The notes under the pieces are model-generated. The model had not been told where the DNA came from, made no database searches, and worked only from the letters and a program-made list of their open reading frames with translations. Shown in pieces: positions 41,301 through 53,300 of a DNA stretch of 64,000 bases. How positions within the stretch are numbered: position 1 is the stretch's first letter; every line of letters begins with the position of its first letter. The stretch spans positions 18,270,733-18,334,732 of the forward strand of contig JAJKFL010000039.1 in NCBI GenBank assembly GCA_021186555.1, written 5' to 3'. Origin of the DNA: Reticulitermes speratus. Lineage: Eukaryota; Arthropoda; Insecta; Blattodea; Rhinotermitidae. The translations under genes and the position numbers were made by a program.

Positions 41301-44300
41301 TGACAATATTTCCAAGTAATCATGCCAGATTACTGTTCGACCTTGTGCTAGGAACCTTAAGTGAACAATGCCTTTGTGGCCAAAAAAACTATCAGCACTG
41401 TCTTCATTTGGGATCATGACATGCATGCCTTTTCTCAGTTGAGTGACCCTCATGTTCTCTGTTGCATGCTTTGGCCTATCATTTATAGACAGTTCTAAAA
41501 GTACCATGCTTCATCACCCATGATAACTCTATCAAAAAAGTTGTTTCTTTTGGCCAAGTGACAAGGGAGTTCAAAACATACATCAAGCTACTGCTGTCTC
41601 TGGTCATCAGACAGCATATGTGGTACCACACTTGCTGGAACTTTCCTTATTCCCACATACTCAATCAAAATCTTCCTCACAATTTTCCCACCCATGTTCA
41701 GGTCCTGTGCCATCACTTACACTTAACAGTGTCAGCATGAACCAATTTCTGCACTTTTCCCACATCTGCATCTATCTGGTGAGTTGTTGGACATCCAGTT
41801 ATTTCATCAACCTCTAACACCCCTCTAAGATACTCAACTTTTTCATAGCATTGGCACCATAAACCTCTGTTAACATCTGCAGAGTTTCTTCCATGCTTTT
41901 GCTTAAGTTTGCACACAACTACTGCTCAGTCACAACTCAAAGCTTTGTCAGTACAGGCATTCCAAGTACTTCACTGTCATACCTCGTATACTGTATATGA
42001 CATGGGAAGGACTAAATGGAAGAATGTTCAGGTACCTTGGGACCTCATTACAGGCAAATTTTACTTCCAAAATTCAGCTGAAAGAACAGAAATAGATTTA
42101 AATACAGTACAGCAAATACTCATGTTATAACGATGAACCAGTAATGCCTCCTATATTTCTTTCATCTGCAATGTATCACTATGTGCAAAAGTTCCAGGGT
42201 GGTGAAGGAGTGAAATATTCAGCTTCTTTCCACAGTTTCAGGACAGTCCAAAAAATTTCAGTCCAACAGCACTAACAGAAATAGTGGCACTTTGAACCAG
42301 TTATTCACAGTCTGCAACCTGCCACTCTTCTTTACGCATATTTTTAATGTTGGTCAATTCAAATGTCAGCACTATATAAAATTATAAATTCTCAGTACAT
42401 TCATTCATTCTTGGGTGGAAGTATGAGATTTTTCTGTCTGTAGAAGCTTTAACTCATATAACAGAAATATCACAGTTCTGTGTTACGTTCTACACAACTC
42501 CATCGCCCAAAAACTGCATTATTTGGGACCAGAGGACAAAAATTATGTCCAAAACTGTGGGACACTGGTGTTTTACTGATGCGGCACACATACATTTCTC
42601 CCTTTCCACTGTCTTGTTTTTGTTAAAAACATATATTTCAGAAGCTGGCTCTGCTTCTGTCATCAGGTAAAATACCTAACTATGACACCTACAACAAATG
42701 CAATATGAACCAGCTATATGGCACACATATGCTGATAAAATGTCTGTGGTTGCTCACATGGGCCAGAAACATTATGGGATATTTTTCACCACTAGAAGTC
42801 TCAGAGCAACCATATATTTAATCACAGAAGTGGAAATGAATAATACTGTCCCAGCTTAGAATGTCGATATCACAAAAAGAGGCACAACATTTTCCACAAA
42901 GCTGTACATGAAGTCAACTCACACCGGACACTGTCTACCTTTCTAATCCCACCAATCTCTGCATGCAAAAACAGGTGGTGTTATTTTTTCATCAAATGAG
43001 CCAAGATAATACATGAAGAAACATAATGATTTCATCAACACAACTGAAAAAAATTATTACAAAAAACAAAATTAAATAAAGCAAAGAAATGCTCGTTTTT
43101 CAGAACAAGCCATTGAGGCAGGTTTTGACATGTCACACTCAACTGTGAAATCACTGAGGTCTATTGATTCAGGTGAGGTAGGAACTGTTTCCCTGTTACA
43201 TCACAAAAGCACATTACACAAAGTTTGCACAAAAGTTTTAAGCTGTCAGAAACAATCATTTACAAACAGATTTATGGACTGTAACAAGAACAGAACATTT
43301 CAGAACATACTATAACCCTTGTGTAGAATCATATGAAGACCTGAACCTATGGTAGACCAAACTAATCAACCTAAACTACCATGATGAACTTGTGCCTAAA
43401 TTCAAGCACTTACCACAATTAACATATAAGAGATCTCACCAAGAACACATGCCTTTCCTGCCATAAGGATGTCTACTCAAGGTACAATGTACTGTCAAAG
43501 GTGTTTTAAAGTCTACAACAATGATCTAATAATACCACTTACTCAGGACTACAATTAACACTATCTAAGAACTCTTGATGTAACTTAATTTTTGGCGGTT
43601 CGACTTTCTCTGCAGGCAAAACATTTCTATTCTGAAGCAGATCAATACTTTCCATCCCCTGCAAAAATAACAATAAAGGAAAACATCAGCCCACAAAGTC
43701 ACAAAAGTAAGAACAGAACAAAGTTCTTTGCTAAAACAGGTGATTTATAGGACGCAATAAACATATCGCTAGTGTTATAAGACTCAGATTTAATCGACAT
43801 ATTTCAACAAAACGACGTGGTACATACTAACCAGTATTACCTCCGTGCATAAATTCATATTGATTCACATAACTGAAAGGATATCTGATAAATAAATTAA
43901 CTCAAATCTAAGAACATTAGCAGGTGATAGGACTTGAAAGATCAAACTTAATACCCTACCATTCCGCTAGCAGAAACCTAACAATTCAATACAGATACCA
44001 CAAATTGCCATTTGACATGAACTTCAGCTAGAGACAGAAGCAGTTACAGTTTGCTCGGAAATCTTTTCATTTCTTGCCTGCTGTGTTTTGAATTCCTTGT
44101 GGGGGTTGTACTAAAACTACTTATACTATAGAGCAACCTGCATAAAATAAGAATATGTAAATCTGTTCATTCTAATATGTAGTTGCAGTATCCAAAACTA
44201 GCCAGAATACATTATTCCGTCCACTCATGCTGTGTACTTGTTCAAGTACCACCTACATCATGGCCATAATGCACATGCATACATCTGTGAGTAGAAACAC

Positions 44301-47300
44301 TGTGATCTGTATCAAAATTGCTTACAGATATAAAGCATGAAGAAGTACAGCTGAATAAATGTACATAACCATGCTTCATTATGAACTGGTTATACATGCA
44401 GTCCCATTGCTTTACAGATTTATGGCTTGTGTTGCTTTGAAACAGTACAGACATGTCTGAACACTAAACGCTCTCAATCCTTAAGCATGCCAGAACAATA
44501 TTTCTCTTGCCTTAATCACTGCCCCATGAAAAGCATCCAAGAGAGCACATTAAAATCCAATCTTTGCTTTCCACAGCACAGTAAAATTCAACCTCTGCTT
44601 TCCATATTCATTTATTTCACTAGTCTTCCAACATACAACAGCTGACCACATTTTGTTTTTACTCTTCAAAATTATGCACAAACACATAACAGTGAATCCA
44701 CATCATCCGCCCATTTTAATATGTTAACAAGCTGCAAACTTCATGAAGATGTACTACTCCAATTTTAGTGTTTCATTCCATTTCAGTGCCATAATTAATG
44801 CTGAATACTTCTTAACTTAACAACATAAACCACAATCACACAAATGTATTCCTTTTCACCAACCACAACACATAATGGAACAAGCTAATGATATAAAGAG
44901 GAAATTGAAATGGATTTCTCTGGCTCAAATCTCAAGGTGACTTGAACAAGAAGCTACTATGTTCTGCTAAACTTGGCCCCTTAAAAGACAAAACTCCGTA
45001 ATGCTAATAAGACACATTTTTAACAGTTGATTAGTTGTTGAAATTACATATCAAAGGGTCTGTATACATGCAATGAACAGCAGTAACAGATATTCTCCAG
45101 TCCCTTGAGGCAAATGCAGAGGGACCTCAATTAGGCCACAACTGCATAAACATTCTTTCCAATTAATTACTATTAATTATCACATTATTTAGAGTTATAC
45201 AGTCTGAGCTACTGGAGCACCATTAAATAAACCACAAATAAATATTGTGATTACAAGTAACTTCACACAATCAGCTGTGTGGTGATTTTTTATTCACTGT
45301 ACTATAGGAAAAGAATGGGAAAAGAATGTCTATAATGAAAACTGTTGGCTTCGGAAAATAAGGTGCATGCTTTAGCTTTGGGGCATGTGGCATTCAAATA
45401 CAGTATGTGAAGATTCTTTCCTGAATGCTACTTACCCAGATTTTGTTAAAGCCCATCTGTGTAACAGATAACCCTGACATCTGTGATGCAAGCATGTCCC
45501 CACCAGTTTGACCCCTCTGCTGGTATGTACGCAACAAGAAATTTTAAGAATATTAAAGACAGAACTATATACAGAACATATGAATGAAAATCTTAGAACA
45601 CAAAAATATTTCAAATTATACAATATCAGAATAAAAAATTATAAAATTATGAAAATAAAGAAATGTTCCCCCATCATGCTATCCTCCAAACAAAAGGAGG
45701 AAAGGCAAGTGATCAGAAAAATGAACTTGACCATTCTGTTATCCATTTGGCAAAACAGAGCCAGTGCATCCAAATTTGTTCTTCTTGTTCATGTTGTTTA
45801 TATTTATTCTGCTTTTAATTTTTATAGACATTAAGACATTCAATTTTGTTTTGGAAATGGGAGCCATTTAAAAAAACAAGGGAAATTTGCTTGTTTTCAA
45901 ATATATGGGAGTTGGGAAATAGTTTCTGCAGTTTAATGAAAGAATAATAAGTATGTGACTCCAGTTTGACAAGTTGAGGGAAAAACTGCTTGAAAACAGA
46001 TTCTAAAGACAGCTACTGGATACATTTGGCAGCCAAGTTACTGAAAACAATGTGCATGAGTTTATAGTTGCAAAGAACACTTTTAAAACAAACAGACTTA
46101 AAATTCTAAGAGGACTGGCATTTAAATATTTGTCTTCAATTCATAAAATACAAAAGAAGGAAAACAAATCATCAACCTAGATAGGATGTGAGTGAATAAT
46201 AACCCAACAAATGCTGACTGCAATAAAATTCTGCTCAGTATTCCAGCTGACAGTACAGTAGAACCTGGATAAGAAGTCCCCACATAAGAAGTTTTCCCCT
46301 GTAAGAAGTCTGATTTTTAAAGTCCCGAAATCCTATTGCTTTAATAAGCTTCCCTCTTAATAAGTCTTCCCGCTTTAGGAGTCCCTTATCCTCTGGTCCC
46401 TTGAAAGACTTCTTAACAGGGTTCTACTGTATTACTGTGATGAATAATGCACCATATCATATGGTGGAGCATATTAAAGCATCAGTAAAGTATACTCTGA
46501 AATCCAAAATAATTCCTCAGTTGGAAAGAAACATCATCCCTTTTGATAGCACAATATAAAATGTAGAACTGTTTAAATGAATAACACAATTCAAAAGACA
46601 CTGAAAATATTTGCATATTAACAATTTATAATGTAAGTGGCCACTCAGTTCAAAGACTAAAACTAAATATACACAACACAAATAGTATGGGCAAAAGTGA
46701 AGAGGACAATCATAGAATATAAAACATAGCAGCAAACTTTTCACTGTTGAAACTGTGAGGTGGAGGTAACTGCTGAAAATGGAAAGGGTTCTTCAATCAT
46801 GTAAAGAACAATGCAGAACAACATTGGGCTACAGACGCTATACTGGAAACTGAAATTAAAAAATTAACGATGTGTGCTGAATCAGCAGGGTCTGAATGTC
46901 GAGTAAAAGTGGTTCAGACTTGCCCAAAACCCTGAGCGTTGCAATGTTGACGAGATCTGCGCTCTTCTGGGATATTACACCAGATCTTAACACAATCCTA
47001 TTAATGCATATTCCCATTACATAGTTTTCTTTTATTCAAATACATGACTGTACAGTGATTACTTTGTCAATTAAACAGCCACAAAACAACAGAACAGCAG
47101 TGTACTTAAACTGGTTTTCAAATACAGTAGAACCCTGTTAAGAAGTCTTTCAAGGGTCCAGAGGATTAGGGACTCCTAAAGTGGGAAGACTTATTAAGAG
47201 GGAAGCTTATTAAAGCAATAGGATTTCGGGACTTTAAAAATCAGACTTCTTACAGGGGAAAACTTCTTATGCGGAGACTTCTTATCCGGGTTCTACTGTA

Positions 47301-50300
47301 GTTTTGATTATGTAGCAACCCAACCACTGACAGAAAGGGGAGGGGAAGTGGATAACATCCATAACCATTGGAATCATGCTCAATGCTCAACTTTTCTCAC
47401 TGCACAATGTAAAGGGAAAACACCCAGTAAACCAAAATTAAATTGATATTTGAGGTTCTCACAGGAGTGATGATGTTGTTGTTGTTGATTAGTAAATTGT
47501 TAGGTAACTATCAGTCAAAATGACACTGTATCAAGGAAGGTTCTGGCATTGCATCACACAAGACTAAAGTTTTCAAAACTAAATTTACTTTACAAATTCG
47601 AATACACACCCGTACAAAACATGTTATCTAAAACGATTCAGTAGTTCCAGCAATTAAGTGCATAGAAAAATATATAACATCCCCATCATACTTTCATTTC
47701 ATGCACTTCACATGGACGGGCAGAACTATACTACCTTCCATAAAAACAGTCCAGAATTTGTACCTGTCTATACAAATTCTCTTCACCTTGTCTCAAATAC
47801 ATAACTCACCTGTTGAGGGTAACGTTTTCCCAAATGATGGCTGCTGTCATGCTGAGCGGTGCCCACTTGAGATGCTGAGAACTGATTAGGCACCGGAGGT
47901 TGTGTGTAGTCCAAGACAGGAGGAGGTTTCTGAATATCTCCAGTCACTGGCAGCATTCCTGGTTGTGACAGAATTCCAGCCTGCATCACATTTTGACCCC
48001 CTGGTAATGGCTGCACCAACTGATGGGCCACATGTGAACCAACAGGTGGACCTGGCATTGGTTGCATCCCAAATCCTGGCCCTGACTGGCTAGTTGGTTT
48101 GTTCATCTGCTGGTTTGGTACAAAGCTCCAAGCATTTGTTATTGGTACAGGAGAAGCCCCTATAAAACTCTGGCCTTGTATATTCTGATGTGGCATACCG
48201 GTGCCCTGTTGAGACAATGGCTGTTGTTGTAGTGGTGGGCCACTGATAACATTGGGTGGGCCACTAATAACACTGGCCGATGTCTGCATGTGATGAGGAG
48301 CACAGCTTAACCCTGCTGGCAGATCCTGTGGAGGCCCTGATCTTCTGTCAGATTTCTGTTGATTAGAACTTGGTCCTACATTCTGTGGATGAGCATCTGG
48401 TGGAAAATGACTAGTCCCTAACCTCTGTTGATGACTACTTTGATTAAAAGGTGAAGGAATATTCTGTGAAGTAACATTTTGTGAAACCACTTCTTGTGAA
48501 TAACTTATGGGATATGAACCCGTTTCAAGAGGTACTTGACGTGAGCTTGGTGCCACAGGCAGATTACTTTGCCGAACTGACGGAAATGGACCACCACCTG
48601 ATAACTGAAGACTTGAAGCACTCTGTAGCCCACCTACTGACTTTGACTGGCCAGAATTCTGGGCGACTAGGGATGGAGATATTACTGGGGAATTATGCAC
48701 TGTAGACACAGGTCTCCCCACAGAATGTTGCATAATCCTAGGCTGTGAAGTATTTGAAACCACTCCTGAAAAACTTTTGTGTAATGACACATTCGTCACA
48801 GGTGGTGTTGACTGCTGATGTGGATGACTCCTCTGAAGTGGAGGTTGACTATTCGATATAATAAGATTTGGAGATGAACTGGAAAGATTCTCACCACGGC
48901 GATTAGGAGGAATGGGTGACGGATCTCTCGAAGAATGTGAAGATAAGCTGCCTGCAAAAAGATAAAAGAATCTCACTATGATCACCGTTGCTATTAGCTA
49001 TAAATTATTTCTCTGCAGTGGCACAGCTAGGTTTTTCTTGCCCAGGGCAAGTAATCACAATTGCCGCCCCCAACAGAAATTACGTACTGTAAACATCACA
49101 ATAATTAATCAAATTTCCTTTTACTTGGCTCAAAAATTTTAAGTTTGTTCAGCACAGAAAATCAAATTTTTTCATTTAAAATACTCATTTTGTTGAACTT
49201 TGGACTTGCTGCCCGAGGTGGCTGCACCCCTACTTCCCCCCCCAGGTAGGCCCCTCTTTCTTTGTATTACTGTTTCCCATGATGGCTGCAGCACTGCTAA
49301 TGCTTTAGACTTGTATTCTGGAGGCATCCAGTTTGAATCTTAGTTTCTTTACCTGCTATTCTCACTGAGAATTTTTGTGGTTTCCTTGAGCTTATGCAGG
49401 TGAACACCAAGGCAGTACTTTCAAACAGTCCACGGTAAACTCCCCTAAATTATTACACATTTGCCATAAATGGTCACCCCAGTCTAATTTGATAGTACAA
49501 GTACATTTGACTTAATCAGTTGAAACAGCATCCTGTACTACTGTTTCCAGTAGTATCACACCCCATCCTCCTGCTACTAAAACAGATAAATGTACGGCTT
49601 ATGGGCGAGGAATGGACAAAATCAATCATAACCAACTTCAAGACAGAAGCACTACTTGTATTTTCATAGCAGCTCTAGGAAGAAACAAAGGATACCAGGT
49701 TTGGAATTAAACCCAGGCTCTCCATAACAAAAAATCTGACAATTACAATGAGGGGACTTTCTTTTGTCTATTTGGGTAAATGAATCGCACTCACAGGCTG
49801 TACTGTGGTGGTCTGCGACTCCTAGTAGGGAAACAAAGTTTTCTCTCTACCAGGACACTGAAAATCACCTACTTGATTTAAATATTTCCCTCAGGACTTT
49901 GAGTGAGTGAGTGAGTGTGTATGTATGTGTGTGTGTGTATGTATGTATGTGGTGTGTGAATAAGTGGGAGTGTTTTGAGTTATGTCCATGTCACAGTACA
50001 CTTGCACATTAATAAGTTTTAAAATAAACGTCAATTCTCTAATCCTAACTATAACTGCATACAACTGTATGCAAGTCAGAGAGTAAAGAAGACTGACAGG
50101 AATGTACAAAGTAAAACTGTAAAGTTAAACAGATACAAAATATATGTTAATGTGATAATGCCTTACCTTGTATATAGGCCTGTAAATAATGTCCTAAAAT
50201 AAAACAAATCACAAAAATACCTGTGACACCAAAGTTAAAACATAATGCAAAACAGTTAAACATGCTTGGCTACTGTTACACCATAAAGAAATGCCACATT

Positions 50301-53300
50301 AACACAAGCTACAGCAATCACCTCCAAGGGTGTCACGCAACATACCATGACAATGGAAAGTACAGCCTTCCCCATTATAAATGTGGGCATTCTTACAGGA
50401 TATGTAAACTGCTAAGGGGTACACCACACACTGTACAAGCAACAACCAGGTCACCATGACACCAATCTATGTTTTATCTGCATCGTAAGAAAGGTCTGAG
50501 CTGAAATTAACAAACCTGGATGGCTATAACTGGGTGGAGTTGGTGTTCCATTAGAAGTAATGGAAGTGGCTACATGAGATCCAGTTGAAGGTGGTATGGG
50601 TTTCATAGCATGTGGGAAGGCTGAAGGATGATTCCAGTGAGGTGGCTGTCCATTGGGAATAAGACCGGGACCTGGAGAACTCCCAGCACCAGGCATTCCT
50701 TGAGCTGTCAACAAAACATTCACGTAAGATTTGAGGTTCACACAGTAGTGACAATGAAGAATGCTATCTTCTGGATGACAATGTCATATAGTAGAAGTGT
50801 AACAATGGTTTCATGAAGCATATTGCTCCACCTTAGGGTAGAAGAGAGGTCAGAATTCAAAATGTAGCAAATTTGTTTTATGTTTTTTAAAATATAAGCC
50901 AACCAGTACATTCAAGTAATCACAGATTCACAATAGTAGATTCAAAAAACACACTACACCCCTACATGTTACGGACCTTACTGGTCCATCAGTCGTTGCA
51001 TAAAACAATTACCGTATTTTTCGGCGCATAAGACGCACCGGCGTAAAGATGCATCCCATTCTTTATGCACATTTTTTGGAAAAAAAATAATTTCAGTATA
51101 ATTTATCATGCATTTATTGAATAAAAGATACATTGATTTTTCAGGGAATTCGTACATAACAAATAATCTAATCAGCAAAAATATTTTAAGTTACATTAAA
51201 GATATTAATCTTCATCCTCAAATCCACAAAAATCGTCATCTTCAGAGCTAGATACACTTGAAAGTTCTTTGACAGATCAGAATTCCCCGTATTTTTCGGT
51301 GTGTAAGACGCACCGGCGTATAGGACGCACTCCATTTTTCAGACAAATTTTTACATGAAAAAAGTGTGTCTTATATACCGAAAAATACGGTACTCAATAA
51401 TGTCTGGTCTAATTGTATATGGAGAAGAACTGCTGGTAATTTTCTGTGTACTGAAATGTTACACAGTAGATCAGAGCAGCATGTGGATGATTTAGGAGTT
51501 TTCACAGTACCGTGAACACCCCTAAATCATCCACACGCCTCCTTGAGAATCATAAGTCTCAGAAAGTAGTTCTGGGGGTTCATCAATGAACACAACACAC
51601 TACCAATGATTGGGGCTGGTCCAAAATCAAGCTATCATGAGTTCACTTGCCAGTATGATGTAACACAAGTGTGGCACACTTGGTGATTTTTAATGGTCAT
51701 CCATTCAAGTCAGTATTCTAATCCAGAAAACTCAACAACAGACAAACTGAATAATTATCTGGTTTCTGAAAGAACACTGAGCAAATGTCCAAAATAAAGT
51801 AACATTTAGGCCATAAATAATTCAACAGCAAGAGTTCTCAGCAATCCAGTATGTACAGAAACAGAATGTTATTCCCTGGCATTCCACTTTATCTCATGTC
51901 ATGTACAGAACAGATCTCTTATCTCTGATAAGATTTTAAAAATAATTTATAGTCACAGTTTTCAGACTGAATGTCAGATCATTTAATGATACTGTTCCAA
52001 CTGCTGCAGTGTTCACAGTGCACAATTACTAGAAGCTGTCTTAACATCCCTTAATAATAGATCAATAGTAGGTGGTATATTCTGTGATATTAAGAAGGTT
52101 TTCGATAGTGTCAACCACAAAATACTAATGTCTAAACTGGAATTTTATGGAATAACAGGGAAAACATATCAATTACTTAAATCATACCTAAGCGATGGAT
52201 ACCAGAGAGTATTAATAGAAAATAAATCCTTGATTACATACTTTTCTGAGTGGGAAAAGGTTTGTACAGGTGTACCTCAAGGCTCAATATTGGGCCCCTT
52301 GCTTTTCCTCATTTATATAAATAATTTGCCTTTTATATTAAAGGATACTGGTACTCCTACTTTGTTTGCTGATGACACAAGTATAGTTTATTCATACCCC
52401 AATTTAAATAAACTTACAAAAGAACTTAACTCATCATTTACTGTTCTAAATATCTGGTTTGCAAATAATATGCTTATATTAAACTTTAATAAAACTCATT
52501 TTATGCAATTTTCATGCAAACCAAACAATAATATCAACCTATCAATAAATTATAACACTAATCATATTTCAAATACACAGAGTATAAAATTTTTGGGATT
52601 GGTACTGGATACTAATATCACTTGGAGGAACCATACTGATTATTTACATACCAAATTAGGTTCAGCAAATTATGCCATTAGAATATTAAAATCCCTAATG
52701 CCACTGACAACTTTGATAAATATTTACTTTTCCTACTTTCACTCCATAATGTCATATTGGATTTTTTTTTTGGGGGGGGGGGGGGGAAATTCTACACACA
52801 GTCATTCTGTTTTTAAACTTCAAAAAGGGGTCATTAGGTTAATCATGGGTATTGGGAAACGTGACTCATGTCGCGAAAATCTTTAAAGAATTAAGAAGCT
52901 TGCCATTTTACTGTCAATACATATTCTCAATATTACTATTTGTTATTAAAAATAATGAAATATTTTTAACTAATTCTCCCATTCTATTTGCACAAGATGT
53001 AGTGCTAATTTACGTCCCCCACTATTACAATTATGGGCTGGTCACCCGCTACATCAACGCACATGACCATAGAAACCTCCGAAAGGAGGCCCCCAATGCT
53101 CCGCGATTGGAGCGACATGGGGAAACTAACTAACTAACTATTACAATTAACTAAAGTTCAGAAGCGTATGTATTTCTCTGCTATAAAGATTTACAACTCC
53201 TTGCCCCAAAGAATAAAGAAATTATCTGGCGATGTAAATAAATTTAAAGCCACATTAAAAAAATGTTATTAGTTAATTCATTTTACTCCTTGAAGGAATA

